Positions 9,214 to 17,814 of a DNA stretch of 64,000 bases are shown one piece after another. The first letter of the stretch is position 1, and every line of letters begins with the position of its first letter. Location: contig NZ_JABWRP020000007.1 in assembly GCF_014269035.2 (NCBI RefSeq), forward strand, positions 1-64,000, written 5' to 3'. The translations under genes and the position numbers were made by a program. The notes under the pieces were generated by a model. That model did no database searches, had not been told where the DNA came from, and saw only the letters and a list, made by a program, of their open reading frames with translations. The stretch comes from Pseudomonas vlassakiae (lineage in GTDB: Bacteria; Pseudomonadota; Gammaproteobacteria; Pseudomonadales; Pseudomonadaceae).

Positions 9214-11415
9214 TCAGCTGGATTGGGCGATATGCCCGTCAGACAAGTCTTCCAGCGGCTCTTCCTCGCCAGGTAGCGCGGTGATCACGCTGAAATCACT
9301 GACCTCGACCTCGCCGCCGCCGTAGCCGAGCAGGTGGAAGGAAAACGCCTTGCGCATCGTCGGGTTATCGAACCCGAACTCGATTTCCAGGGGTTCGTCG
9401 GCCGTCACCCGGATCTCTTCGGGCAACCCCAGCGGCACATCCTGTTCCAACTCCTTGGCCTTGAGCTGAATATAGGCCGCGTGCTGCCGGTCCAGCGAAC
9501 GCACCTTGACCCGCACCCGGGTGTGCGAGCCTTCGGGCATTTCCAGGTACTGCGCGCCGATCAGGTTGTCAGCCCAGTCGTCGCGTATGCGCGCCTGCAA
9601 CTGAATGGCGGACGGGCCGCCGAACTGATAACGCAGGTTGAGCGGCGTCTGCAAAAGCGACTGGTCGAGCACGCCGGCCAGCGCGCCAATCTGCATACCC
9701 AGGGTGCTGTCGCCAGGGCCGAGGTAGCGGGCCTTGTCCGCGATGAAGCCTGGGCTGTCGTAGCGGCGGCAACGCTGCTGGAAATCGCACTCGGTGAAAA
9801 CGCCCTTGCCGTCGTGGTAGCGCAGCATGCCGTTGGTGTAGGAAATCATCTCCCGGCCGCTGTCGTAATCGCGGAACAGCGAGCGCCCGCCAAGGGCGAC
9901 CGGGATCGGCAGGGCAAAGTAGTCGAGCAGGGACGTGGCCAGGTCAACGTGGCCGTAGGTCCCGCGCTTGATGCGCGGCAATTGTGCTTGCTCGGGTGCC
10001 AGGGTCAGATTGAAGCCCCAGGACGAGGCCAGGCGTACGCCATCGATACCGTGGGACTCGTCCGAGGTGATCACCACCAGGGTGTCGTCGAGCACGCCCT
10101 GGCGTTCGAGGTTGTCGAGGAAGGCGCCGATCGCGTCATCGAGGTAGGCGACCGCCGCTTGCTTGGCGGTGTCGAAGCGCTGCAGGTAGTCATCGGGGGC
10201 GGAGTAGGGCTGGTGGGTCCCTACGGTCAGCAGGGTGAGCATCCATGGGCGGTCTTGCTGTCGCAGCTGGCCAACATAGTCCAGGGCGCCTTCAAAGAAG
10301 GCATGATCATCCTTGCCCCAAGGGAATTCCAGGTAATTGTCGTTGCTGAACCACTCCAGGCCGTGCACCGAGTCGAAGCCGACATGCGGCATGATCCGGT
10401 CCTTGGCCATGAAGCGCAGGCCCGCGCCTTGCAGGTAGTGGGTGGTGAAGCCGGCCTGGCGCAGCTGTGCTGGCAGGCAGGCCTGGTTGCGCTGCTGCTG
10501 GGTGAGCAGTTCGACCCCCTTTGGTGTGCCGTTGGCCAGCTTGTCATAGTCGCCACACAGCATCGCGTACAAGCCGCGGATGGTCTGGTGCGTGTGCAAC
10601 ACGTAGTCCGGGGTGTTCATGCCTCGTTCCGCCCAGTGGCTGAGCTTGGGCATCAGGTCTTCATCGAAGCGGCTGTGCAGGGCCTGGCGGTTGGGGCGCA
10701 CATAAGCGCCAGGGATGCCTTCGAGGGTGATCACCAAGAGGTTGCGGGCACGACCCGGGGCGGCCAGCAGCTTTTGCCCGCTCAGGTCATGCTGGGTCAG
10801 GCCGGCACTTGGCAACGGCGTGACGGCGGGCGCCCGACCGGCCCAGTGCAGGGCGTGGCGCTCCAGGTCGCCGACGGCCGCAGACAGCAGTTGATGAGCA
10901 AGCGTGTACTGGCGCCACTGGTCAGCGTCGCTGGGCGCCAGGTGCTGGCTGCCCCAGTGTGCAGCAAACAACAGCGCCGGAATGGCCCAGGCCTTGCGCG
11001 GGAACTTCGCACCCGGCTGCCTGCGGCTGCGCCAGGCGCTCCCCAGCCAGACCAGCAGGCCGCCCGCGAGCAACAGGGGCAGCCAGGCATGGGCCAGACC
11101 GCCGCCGGTGGAGTTTTCCATGAATTGCGGGTCGAACAGATAGCTCAGGTCGGCACTGGTCGGCAGCCTGCCCACGGCGCTGACCAGCTCGGCCGAAGCC
11201 ACCCACAGCGCGGCCCAGGCCAGCAGAACCGGCAACGCCAGCCACCATGCGCGGCGCTGTAACAGCAGCACCAGCAGACTCCCAAGCGCCAAATCCGACA
11301 GATAGCCATACGGGCTGGACCAGCCCAGCAGGGCGCGCACGACCAGGGGGATCACCAGCACCAGAGTTGCCAGGGCGAGCAGCCGGGTGCGTGGTGGGCC
11401 TTGCAGGTTTTTCAC
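9214..11415 (-). CDS. LTA-synthase-like membrane sulfatase
   Basis: A 733-residue protein of the alkaline phosphatase/sulfatase superfamily, LtaS/MdoB branch. The first 150 residues carry about five hydrophobic segments. The catalytic domain follows (about residues 225-560), with EGIPGAYV, a candidate Thr nucleophile region HTHQTIRGLYAMLCGD, LTVGTHQPYS and VITSDESHG as metal-site motifs. The C-terminal 150 residues look like an extra beta-rich domain. Relatives transfer phosphoglycerol or phosphoethanolamine to envelope glycans or lipids. The start is GTG at 11415 with AAAGGAAAG upstream. Its stop abuts that of the activator (9213/9214). It lies downstream of fapF on the same strand with a hairpin between, so it may be separately expressed. 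Substrate unknown. Confidence 0.87.
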   Translation of the reverse strand: MKNLQGPPRTRLLALATLVLVIPLVVRALLGWSSPYGYLSDLALGSLLVLLLQRRAWWLALPVLLAWAALWVASAELVSAVGRLPTSADLSYLFDPQFMENSTGGGLAHAWLPLLLAGGLLVWLGSAWRSRRQPGAKFPRKAWAIPALLFAAHWGSQHLAPSDADQWRQYTLAHQLLSAAVGDLERHALHWAGRAPAVTPLPSAGLTQHDLSGQKLLAAPGRARNLLVITLEGIPGAYVRPNRQALHSRFDEDLMPKLSHWAERGMNTPDYVLHTHQTIRGLYAMLCGDYDKLANGTPKGVELLTQQQRNQACLPAQLRQAGFTTHYLQGAGLRFMAKDRIMPHVGFDSVHGLEWFSNDNYLEFPWGKDDHAFFEGALDYVGQLRQQDRPWMLTLLTVGTHQPYSAPDDYLQRFDTAKQAAVAYLDDAIGAFLDNLERQGVLDDTLVVITSDESHGIDGVRLASSWGFNLTLAPEQAQLPRIKRGTYGHVDLATSLLDYFALPIPVALGGRSLFRDYDSGREMISYTNGMLRYHDGKGVFTECDFQQRCRRYDSPGFIADKARYLGPGDSTLGMQIGALAGVLDQSLLQTPLNLRYQFGGPSAIQLQARIRDDWADNLIGAQYLEMPEGSHTRVRVKVRSLDRQHAAYIQLKAKELEQDVPLGLPEEIRVTADEPLEIEFGFDNPTMRKAFSFHLLGYGGGEVEVSDFSVITALPGEEEPLEDLSDGHIAQSS

Positions 11416-11513
11416 GAAACTTTCCTTTTTGCCATGAAATCGTCACACATTTGTGCGCGATGATAACAGGCCGATTCCCGGAAAGCCGTTGGCTACAAGG
11501 TTGGTAACCAATT

Positions 11514-11530
11514 GGGGCGCGATGCGCCCC
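11514..11530 (-). terminator. Hairpin after fapF
   Basis: A perfect 7-bp stem GGGGCGC/GCGCCCC with a GAT loop begins 6 bases past the fapF stop in the direction of transcription. The downstream sequence AATTGG is only weakly U-rich, so it may terminate poorly or protect the 3' end of the fap transcript. Confidence 0.5.
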
Positions 11531-11535
11531 GCATG

Positions 11536-12816
11536 TCAGAAGTAATACGGGAACTTCAGACTAAAGGAAAAATCCGGTGCATCGTCTGTCAGACCAATCG
11601 ACAAGTTCGGCACGATCGTCAGGTTGTTGGAGGCAGCAAAGGTCAGGCCGACGTTGAAGTTGGCGGCGTTATAGTCGCTGTTGGTGATCGATTGCCAATC
11701 ACCGCCATCGGGCTTGATCTTGCTCTTGCGGGCGAACTGATCGGTGACCGAGAACGACATACTCATCTTCTCGTTGAGGGCAAAGGCAATACCCCCACCG
11801 ATCTGCCAGGAATCGCCGAGTTTCACATCGCCCGGCACCTTGGTGTTTACCTGCGGACTGATGTCGCTGAACGAGTCCTGCATGTTGTAGGTGTACGACA
11901 GGCTGCCGAACAGCACGGCAGGGTCGAAGGTCTTCACCAGCGACACGCCCGGGGTAATGGCCCACACCCCGTTGCCGGTCGGCAGGTCCTCTGGCACCGC
12001 CAGGTTATCGTTGCCCGCCACCTGTTGCAGCTTGATGCCGTACGGGTCTTTGCCGGTTGGCGCCTTCACGCGCAAGGTGGCAACGGCATCCGGCCAGGTA
12101 TCCGACTCGTCGAGGAATTTGTAGGCGATACCGAAGTTGACGTCGCCGAGGGTCGGGTCACGGGTGACCGATGCGTCGGAGGTGGTGCCGGCGGCGCCGC
12201 CTGCCCCCCCGGAGGAATAGGTGGAGTCGCGGTAGACGATGGGCACGTTGATGTCGAACTGCCAACGCTGGTCGACGTTGTAGCGCGCGGTCAGGTCCAG
12301 GGTCCAGTTGTCCGCCTTGATGCGGTCGATGTTGATGTTGCCGAGGAAGATCGAGTCCAGTGCCAGAAACCCGTTGAGCACCAGGGCGCGGGTATCGTAG
12401 TGGGTGTAGGTGAGCCCGGTTTCGACGCTGAACTTGCCGCCACCGAAGAAGCCGCTGGCCTCGTCATACAGGTTGGACACGCTTTGCGCCGGTTCCGAAT
12501 TGTCCTGCAGCGACTGCCCATACGAGGCGCCACTGCTGCCTGGCGTACCCGTGGCCACGGTCTGGCCGCCTTTCACGCCCTCTGCGGGGGACCTGGTCAG
12601 GCGCTTTGGTTGCGGCTGGGCGGGAGCTTCCTCGACCTGCTTGAGCCGCTGTTCCAGCACCATCAATGCGTTCTGTTGGGCTTCGTAGCGCTGTTTCAGC
12701 GCTATCAGTTCCTGTTTGAGTGCTTCGACCTGAGGGTCGGTTGCCGCCTGTAGCAGAGTGGCCGGGGCCATTGTGGTAAAGCAAACGAGAGCTCTGAACG
12801 TCGACAAACGATGCAT
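11536..12816 (-). CDS. fapF: FapF, outer-membrane amyloid secretion pore
   Basis: A 426-residue outer-membrane protein, last gene of the fap operon. After the signal peptide (about 1-25) comes a heptad-rich coiled coil (residues 29-61, [18 protein letters not shown] and following), then a flexible linker rich in Pro/Gly/Gln, then a 12-strand-type beta barrel ending in the outer-membrane signature PYYF. FapF is known to form a trimer whose coiled coil gates export of FapB/FapC. The ATG at 12816 has AAGGGA upstream. A gap of 47 bases separates it from fapE. Confidence 0.95.
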   Translation of the reverse strand: MHRLSTFRALVCFTTMAPATLLQAATDPQVEALKQELIALKQRYEAQQNALMVLEQRLKQVEEAPAQPQPKRLTRSPAEGVKGGQTVATGTPGSSGASYGQSLQDNSEPAQSVSNLYDEASGFFGGGKFSVETGLTYTHYDTRALVLNGFLALDSIFLGNINIDRIKADNWTLDLTARYNVDQRWQFDINVPIVYRDSTYSSGGAGGAAGTTSDASVTRDPTLGDVNFGIAYKFLDESDTWPDAVATLRVKAPTGKDPYGIKLQQVAGNDNLAVPEDLPTGNGVWAITPGVSLVKTFDPAVLFGSLSYTYNMQDSFSDISPQVNTKVPGDVKLGDSWQIGGGIAFALNEKMSMSFSVTDQFARKSKIKPDGGDWQSITNSDYNAANFNVGLTFAASNNLTIVPNLSIGLTDDAPDFSFSLKFPYYF

Positions 12817-12863
12817 GGATTAGCCGTCCCTTCTGACTGCATACGATGAGACTTGAGCGTAGA

Positions 12864-13607
12864 TCAGTATCCGAGATTGCGAATGCCTTTAAGCTGCTCA
12901 AGATTGGCGCCCACGGAACCGGCCATCGGTGCACTGTCGCGGAGCACGACATTGAGTGAAGTCAGGTTGCTGACCCGGTTGCTGGCCCCGAGCAGGGTGG
13001 TGTTCTGCATCAGCCCACCTTGGCCCAGGCTTTGTACCGAGTTGCCCTGGTTGCCGTTGGCGACGATATTCATCTGCACGCCAGCTCCCGTGGACGACAC
13101 GCTCAAGGTGCCAGCGCCATTGCTGCCGACCAGCGTGGCGCCTGCAGCCAGGGCCTGGCCTTGCGGTTGACTGGCCGGCGCTTGGTTGCCTTTGGTGACA
13201 TTGATGTCGACATTGTTGTTGGCTGCGTTGAAGTCACCGGCAGCACGTACCACCTGGGTCACCCCTTGGGTCGTGTTGAGGCCGCTGCCACCGCTGACGG
13301 TACCGGTGCCGGTGCTGGTGTGCGCGCTGCCAGTGCCTTTTTCATCGATCATCGAGACGTAGAACTGTGGCTTGAGGGTCGACTGCTGCACCTGCATCGC
13401 CGAGGTTGCGCCAATCACTTCGCCATTGGCGTTCTGCCAGGTGCTGGTCATGACGATGCCAAAGCTCACGATCCGCCCTGGCATCACATAGCGGCCACGC
13501 AGGTTGGCCAGCTCCTGGTCCTTCAATTCGATCGGTTTGAACGTTTCTGCATGGGTTGGCAGGCTGGCAGCCAGGCAAACCACTGCCAGCCAGAGGGAAG
13601 TCTTCAT
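12864..13607 (-). CDS. fapE: FapE, amyloid-associated secreted protein
   Basis: A 247-residue exported protein with a clear signal peptide (cleavage near THA-ET, residue 19). It is rich in Asn, Gln, Ser, Gly and Thr, with a motif set resembling FapC/FapB repeats (for example NVDINVTKGNQ). The C-terminus ends QLKGIRNLGY. FapE is a minor fibril component co-secreted through FapF; its exact role is not settled in the literature. The ATG at 13607 was chosen because AGGGAGA lies just upstream and the signal peptide starts there; an upstream in-frame start would add 24 residues without signal-peptide character and overlap fapD. Confidence 0.93.
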   Translation of the reverse strand: MKTSLWLAVVCLAASLPTHAETFKPIELKDQELANLRGRYVMPGRIVSFGIVMTSTWQNANGEVIGATSAMQVQQSTLKPQFYVSMIDEKGTGSAHTSTGTGTVSGGSGLNTTQGVTQVVRAAGDFNAANNNVDINVTKGNQAPASQPQGQALAAGATLVGSNGAGTLSVSSTGAGVQMNIVANGNQGNSVQSLGQGGLMQNTTLLGASNRVSNLTSLNVVLRDSAPMAGSVGANLEQLKGIRNLGY

Positions 13608-13650
13608 GGGTTCTCCCTGAGCGTCTTGCCCTGCGTCATTGAAAAGGTCG

Positions 13651-14331
13651 TTAGAAGAAGTCGCTTTGAATGAAACCAAAGTCCATCAACTCTGCATCCG
13701 GCACCGGGGTGAAATTGCTGATGCGGTTCTTGGCGCTCAGCGGCAGCGGTGGGTCGAGCAGGATGTTGTTCTTGTCATAGCCCTTGCCGATCACGGCGAA
13801 GATGATGCCGTTCCAGCCTTTGACGAAGTCGTCGAGCTTGAAGCGCTTGTGCCCCAGCACCGGGTCACCGATATACACCCAGCCTCTGTCGACCTTCTGC
13901 ATCACCACGAAGTGCTTGTAACCGCGGATATCCATCAGCACCACCACCGGGATGCGGATGCTGTTCAGGGTGTCGGGGGCTACCTTGTAGCCGCGTGCCC
14001 GCATGCCCAGGCTTTCCACGTAGTGCTTCATGTCGAGCATCGAGAAGCCTTGGGTTCGGACCAGGTCTTCATTGGCATGGGCCAACATACCCTCGATCAC
14101 CTGGTTTTCATCCACGTCCAGCCAGTAGGCCTGGCGCAGGATGGTCGCCAGCGAGGCCGCGCCACAGCTGAAGTCGGTTTTTTGCTGGACCAGGTCGGCG
14201 AACTTGCGCTCGCGGATGCTCTGGACCGGCTTGTAGATCACCGCACCACCCGGCAGCACGGACAACGGCATCTGGGAGGCTTCGCCGACGCTGGCGATGC
14301 ACAGCACAAATGCCAAGGCGAAAATGCGCAT
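13651..14331 (-). CDS. fapD: FapD, C39-family peptidase
   Basis: A 226-residue periplasmic cysteine protease of peptidase family C39, required for Fap assembly in other pseudomonads. The signal peptide covers about residues 1-20. The catalytic set is complete: oxyanion Gln50, nucleophile Cys56 (in FSCGAAS), His140 (in GYKHFVV) and Asp156 (in IGDPV). C39 enzymes normally cut double-glycine leaders in ABC exporters; this stand-alone version lacks any transporter domain, as is normal for FapD. It is separated from fapC by a hairpin that may lower its expression. Confidence 0.95.
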   Translation of the reverse strand: MRIFALAFVLCIASVGEASQMPLSVLPGGAVIYKPVQSIRERKFADLVQQKTDFSCGAASLATILRQAYWLDVDENQVIEGMLAHANEDLVRTQGFSMLDMKHYVESLGMRARGYKVAPDTLNSIRIPVVVLMDIRGYKHFVVMQKVDRGWVYIGDPVLGHKRFKLDDFVKGWNGIIFAVIGKGYDKNNILLDPPLPLSAKNRISNFTPVPDAELMDFGFIQSDFF

Positions 14332-14364
14332 GTTCGACGCCCCCTGCCTTTTTCTTGTTGGAAA

Positions 14365-14386
14365 GAGGCTCCCCGAAGGGAGCCTC
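14365..14386 (-). terminator. UUCG-tetraloop hairpin between fapC and fapD
   Basis: In the transcript the sequence reads GAGGCUCCC-UUCG-GGGAGCCUC followed by UUUCC: a perfect 9-bp stem with the exceptionally stable UUCG tetraloop. It lies 14 bases after the fapC stop and 33 bases before the fapD start. It could act as a partial terminator or as a 3' stabiliser of fapABC mRNA, giving more fibril subunit than export machinery. Confidence 0.7.
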
Positions 14387-14399
14387 CAGACCGCAGTGG

Positions 14400-15890
14400 T
14401 TACATCGAGGTGTTGGAGATGGCCAGCGAGTTGCTCTGCTGGTTGCCTACACCCGCTGCCACGTTCACGCCCAGGTTGCCGCTGCCACCGTTCACCGAAC
14501 CACTCAGGGTGGCGGTGTTGGTCACAGGGTTGGCCCAGCCGGTCGGGGTCAGCACCTGGAACGACACGGTGTTGCTCAGGGCATACTCGCTAGACTCGCT
14601 GAAGCTCTTCGAGATGCTGTCCGACGATTGCGACGCTTTCTCGCCAGCTTTCTCGTAGGCCGAGGCACTGGCTTTTTCCCATGCCGATGCGTTGGCCTTC
14701 TCGTAGGAGGTATCGCGAGACTTGTCGTAGGACGAGTCATGGCTGCGGTCATACGAAGAGTCGTAGGCTCTGTCGAAAGAGGAGCTCAGCGACTTGTCGA
14801 ACGACGAGTTGCTGGACGACTCATGCGACTTGTCGACCGATGCATCGAGTGATGCACTGAGCGATGTGTCGAAGTCAGAGCTGCGCGAGCGCGTGAAGTT
14901 GCCGAAGGTTTGCGACGACGAAGCGCTGCCATTGGCGCTGGCATCGAGCGATGCGCTGACCGTGGTGTTGGAAGAAGAGCTGTGGTCGCGGCTGGAAGAG
15001 CCGTTTGCAGCCCAGTTGTTGGAGCCGCTGGCGGTCGAACTGTTGCTGCCGCTGGCGCTGCTGCTGTTGGAGCCGCTGGCGGTCATGCTGGTCGAACCGC
15101 TGGAGCTGCTGCTCTTCGAACCGCTGGCGCTGGCGCTCTGGCTACCCGACGCGCTGTAGCTGGAGCTGGAGCTCTTGTCGACGCTGGCATCGAAGGAGCC
15201 GCTACGCGAGGCCGAACCACTCGAAGACGTGGTGAACGACAGCGTATCAATGGTGTAGGTCCGGTCGGCACGGTTGTTCACGGTCAAGCCAGGGCCGTTC
15301 TGATCGGCCGAAGCAGTCGCGCTGGAGTTACCGATAGGCGCTGCGTTGTTGGCGATGGCCATGGTATTTTTCTGCTGGTTCAGGTCGCCGCCAGCAATGT
15401 TGATACCAATGTTGCCGCTGCTGCCGTCGGCCGAGCCACTCATGACGGCGGAGCTTCGGGTCGACCAGTTATTGACGGTGTTGTTGTTGCTGCGCTGCGT
15501 CACTTCAGCGTTCGCAGTAGCGGTGCCGAAGACAAAGCTGTTGTCGATGTCGGCATTGTCGGAGGAAGTATTGGCGATGGCTGCGGCATTGTCTTGCTGG
15601 TTGCCGTTACCTGCCGCCACGTTGACACCCACGTTGCCGCTGGCGCCAGCACCTGAACTGCTCATCTCGGCTTCGTTGATGGTGCCTTCGTTGTGGATGG
15701 TGTTGCCAGTGCTTCGCTGGGAATCAGTGGCTTCAGCAGAAGCACTGGTGAACACAGCCCTGTCCATTTGCCGGTGGTGGTTATTGTGATTGTCGTGTCC
15801 GCGACGATTGTTCTGATCCGCTTGTGCAGCAACAGCCATGACCGCAGCAATTGCGAAAACCAGAGGCTTGATTGCCATCGAGGGTTTCAT
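14400..15890 (-). CDS. fapC: FapC, major functional amyloid subunit
   Basis: A 496-residue secreted amyloid subunit. Signal peptide about 1-24; a His/Asn-rich stretch (26-40); amyloid repeats R1 and R2 (about 62-110 and 134-184) with the signature GNVGVNVAAGNGNQQ; then a very long Ser-rich linker (about 220-435); then repeat R3 (about 440-494) with GNLGVNVAAGVGNQQ. The linker contains two separate blocks of exactly periodic octapeptides, annotated separately. There are no cysteines. The ATG at 15890 starts a typical signal peptide. Fibrils of FapC stiffen biofilms. The linker is longer and more regular than I would expect from family descriptions. Confidence 0.95.
   Translation of the reverse strand: MKPSMAIKPLVFAIAAVMAVAAQADQNNRRGHDNHNNHHRQMDRAVFTSASAEATDSQRSTGNTIHNEGTINEAEMSSSGAGASGNVGVNVAAGNGNQQDNAAAIANTSSDNADIDNSFVFGTATANAEVTQRSNNNTVNNWSTRSSAVMSGSADGSSGNIGINIAGGDLNQQKNTMAIANNAAPIGNSSATASADQNGPGLTVNNRADRTYTIDTLSFTTSSSGSASRSGSFDASVDKSSSSSYSASGSQSASASGSKSSSSSGSTSMTASGSNSSSASGSNSSTASGSNNWAANGSSSRDHSSSSNTTVSASLDASANGSASSSQTFGNFTRSRSSDFDTSLSASLDASVDKSHESSSNSSFDKSLSSSFDRAYDSSYDRSHDSSYDKSRDTSYEKANASAWEKASASAYEKAGEKASQSSDSISKSFSESSEYALSNTVSFQVLTPTGWANPVTNTATLSGSVNGGSGNLGVNVAAGVGNQQSNSLAISNTSM
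14643..14810 (-). repeat. FapC octapeptide block 2 (aromatic/charged, seven units)
   Basis: FapC residues 361-416. Seven 24-bp units encode the pattern [ST]-[SA]-[FYW]-[DE]-[RK]-x-x-x, for example SSYDRSHD, SSYDKSRD, TSYEKANA, SAWEKASA. Aromatic residues fall exactly at 364, 372, 380, 388, 396, 404 and 412. The acidic-basic pair following each aromatic suggests a regular charged spacer. Codon drift between units shows the array is not a very recent duplication. Confidence 0.9.
14994..15161 (-). repeat. FapC octapeptide block 1 (Ser/Ala/Gly, seven units)
   Basis: FapC residues 244-299. Seven 24-bp units encode S-x-x-A-S-G-S-x variants such as SASASGSK, SMTASGSN, SSSASGSN and SSTASGSN. Glycine falls exactly at 249, 257, 265, 273, 281, 289 and 297. 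The block has the same period and unit number as block 2 but a different, flexible composition. Confidence 0.9.
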
Positions 15891-15941
15891 GGTGTTTCTC
15901 CGTCTTTAGGTTAAGTGTTGTTCTTACCTGTACCTTCCGGG

Positions 15942-16532
15942 TCAGTTCGCGACCCTTACGCTCAGGGTGTTTGCCGTCTGGTTGCCCACCCCGGCGCTCT
16001 GATTCAGCTGGATGACCCCGCGGCTACCGGTGAATGCCTGGTCACCGGTGGTGACATGGCGATAGCCGGGTGAGGTATCAGCTGGATCGGAGCTGTTGAT
16101 CAGCGCCACGTTCTGTTGCAGCAGGACGCTGTCATCGATGCTTTGCGGTTGTGTACTGATGCTGATGCGCAGGGCATTGGCCTGCTGGGTCGCAGCCCCC
16201 GCGCTCTGGTTGACGCCCAGTGCGCCGCTGCCATGACTGAAGGCATTGCCCTGAATGCTGGCACTGGCGCCCATGTTAGGGTCGACGATGGACGACTGGC
16301 GCTGGCGGATCTGGGTGCTCGCATTGGCCTCGTGGCCGGTGGCTATTGCCCGTGCGTTGGCTTGTTGCTGGCCATCGCCGGCGGCCTGGTTGACGCTGAA
16401 GTTGCCTTGGTACTGTGCGCCGGAATTGTCGATGTTGGCGTCGTTGAGCACCGGAACCGGCGAAGGCATGGGGGCTTGCGCCAGCGCCGAGGTACTGCTC
16501 AACAGGGCCAGGAGAAACAGCGTCTGCCTCAT
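15942..16532 (-). CDS. fapB: FapB, amyloid nucleator
   Basis: A 196-residue minor amyloid subunit, thought to nucleate FapC. Signal peptide about 1-19 (ending ALAQ). Three imperfect repeats share the core N-Q-x-A-G-x-x-x-Q-x-A-N: VNQAAGDGQQQAN, VNQSAGAATQQAN and LNQSAGVGNQTAN. There is no long linker, unlike FapC. The ATG at 16532 was chosen because GGGAGG lies just upstream and a signal peptide starts there; it sits 1 base past the fapA stop, so translation is probably coupled. Confidence 0.94.
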   Translation of the reverse strand: MRQTLFLLALLSSTSALAQAPMPSPVPVLNDANIDNSGAQYQGNFSVNQAAGDGQQQANARAIATGHEANASTQIRQRQSSIVDPNMGASASIQGNAFSHGSGALGVNQSAGAATQQANALRISISTQPQSIDDSVLLQQNVALINSSDPADTSPGYRHVTTGDQAFTGSRGVIQLNQSAGVGNQTANTLSVRVAN

Positions 16533-16533
16533 C

Positions 16534-16965
16534 TCATTTACCTCCCGTGAGGATCTGCAGTGGGGCAAGACCGCGCTGTACGCTTGAGTTGACCATGTTG
16601 GATATGCCGTTGCCCGAACCCGTCCCGCGGCCAGCAGCCTGGTTCGTCAACTGCGTCTGGTTGCCGATGTGGCCGCCAAGGTTGCCGGTCGGTTGGGTGA
16701 TCAAGGAGGAAATGCCCGTGCCGCTGGTGATGCTGGCGAAGTCACCATCGCTCAGTTCGTTGGTCTGCTTGAGCACTTGCGCGGAGGGGTTGGCGTTGGC
16801 GGTGGTGGGGTAGGGGTCGGGGGCCAAAGGGGCGCGAATGGCCATGCGCGGCTGCACATCGCGGGTGATCACGATGATGCCGTTATCAGCGCGCACGCAG
16901 AGCGCCGAACCCAGTGCACAGCCGACCAGCAACAGGCGAAAAATGCCTTTATCCAGTTTCCCCAT
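16534..16965 (-). CDS. fapA: FapA, first fap gene, putative subunit chaperone
   Basis: A 143-residue exported protein with a signal peptide (about 1-26, ending VRA). It is rich in Asn, Thr, Gly and Gln, with HIGNQTQLTNQAAGRG resembling a partial amyloid repeat. FapA influences the FapB/FapC ratio in fibrils and is thought to act on the subunits in the periplasm. It is the first gene of the operon, with a sigma-54-type promoter about 55 bases upstream, and abuts fapB. Confidence 0.92.
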   Translation of the reverse strand: MGKLDKGIFRLLLVGCALGSALCVRADNGIIVITRDVQPRMAIRAPLAPDPYPTTANANPSAQVLKQTNELSDGDFASITSGTGISSLITQPTGNLGGHIGNQTQLTNQAAGRGTGSGNGISNMVNSSVQRGLAPLQILTGGK

Positions 16966-17018
16966 GACGGCGACTCCTTCTTCGAGCGCTGGTCTTGTTC
17001 AGCGGTGCGAAGGAGGAG

Positions 17019-17034
17019 AGCGAAAGCCGTGCCG
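17019..17034 (-). promoter_or_regulatory. Sigma-54 (-24/-12) promoter of the fap operon
   Basis: Read on the minus strand the site is CGGCACGGCTTTCGCT. Aligned to the consensus TGGCACGNNNNTTGCW it keeps the invariant GG and GC dinucleotides with exact spacing and differs at only two conserved positions. The predicted start lies about 45 bases before the fapA ATG. About 230 bases upstream remain for enhancer sites, including an IHF-like TATCAA core at 17100-17105. Fap has been reported to depend on RpoN in other pseudomonads. Confidence 0.72.
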
Positions 17035-17262
17035 GTTTTGGATTTCCGATAAGAATCAGTGTGTTGAGCGCATTGCCTGAACAAACTGTGAATTTGCTGT
17101 ATCAACGCTGAGACAGATTTTCAGTGAAAGCGCGTTTGGCCCAGCATTTGCGTTACCCGAGGGGCCTTTTTCACGAATGTTTCACAGCCTTGACACTGCC
17201 CCCATAAATGGCGTTGAGCCCGCAGAAACAGGGGCTTGGCCTCAGCCGGGTGTGTCATGGGA

Positions 17263-17814
17263 TTAACACTCGGTGGGGCAGAGCGGGGTTTTCCCCTGCA
17301 GCAGGCGCTGAACCGCCAGCAGGGCCGCGGCGCTGCGTTGCTGCCAGTCGCCTTCAATGATCTGCAGCGGTTGCCCGTGGCGCTCCAGCCAGCGACGGCT
17401 GTCGTCGAAAAACGCCTGGCGGTCGGCAAGGGCTGGCTGGCTGCGCTGGCCATCGTCGACCCAGCCTACGCCTTGCGGGCTGAGCAGCAGATGCAGGTCG
17501 TAGCGGCGGGCAAGCAACGCCTGCTCCAGCCAGGGCGGGCACGCGGCGAACAGGGCCTGGCTCCACAGCATGTTGCTGAGCAGGTGGGTATCGAGGATCA
17601 GCAGTTCAGGCGCCTGCTGGCGGGCCTGGTCTTCCCAGGCCAGCTGGCCGCGGGCGATGGTGGGGATATCGGCATAGCAGGTGTCGCGGCATTCCTGGTC
17701 GATGAAGTGGCGAACGTATTCGGCCACCACGATGCCGCCGAAATGCGCCTGGATTTCACCGCTGAGCCAGCTTTTGCCGCTGGATTCGGGGCCGCACAGC
17801 ACCAAGACCTTCAT
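17263..17814 (-). CDS. NadR-type nicotinamide riboside kinase (ATPase)
   Basis: A 183-residue P-loop protein like the C-terminal kinase domain of NadR, which phosphorylates nicotinamide riboside to NMN. Walker A is GPESSGKS (residues 8-15) and a Walker B-like LLILDTHLLS follows (about 70-79). The NadR helix-turn-helix and adenylyltransferase domains are absent, so this is a stand-alone kinase. Its start overlaps the pnuC stop by 4 bases, which ties it to riboside uptake. Cytoplasmic NAD salvage. Confidence 0.88.
   Translation of the reverse strand: MKVLVLCGPESSGKSWLSGEIQAHFGGIVVAEYVRHFIDQECRDTCYADIPTIARGQLAWEDQARQQAPELLILDTHLLSNMLWSQALFAACPPWLEQALLARRYDLHLLLSPQGVGWVDDGQRSQPALADRQAFFDDSRRWLERHGQPLQIIEGDWQQRSAAALLAVQRLLQGKTPLCPTEC

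Noticed and set aside
9334..11262. Plus-strand open frame of about 640 codons within the sulfatase gene
   Set aside because: Antisense to clear sulfatase motifs; composition typical of a shadow frame.
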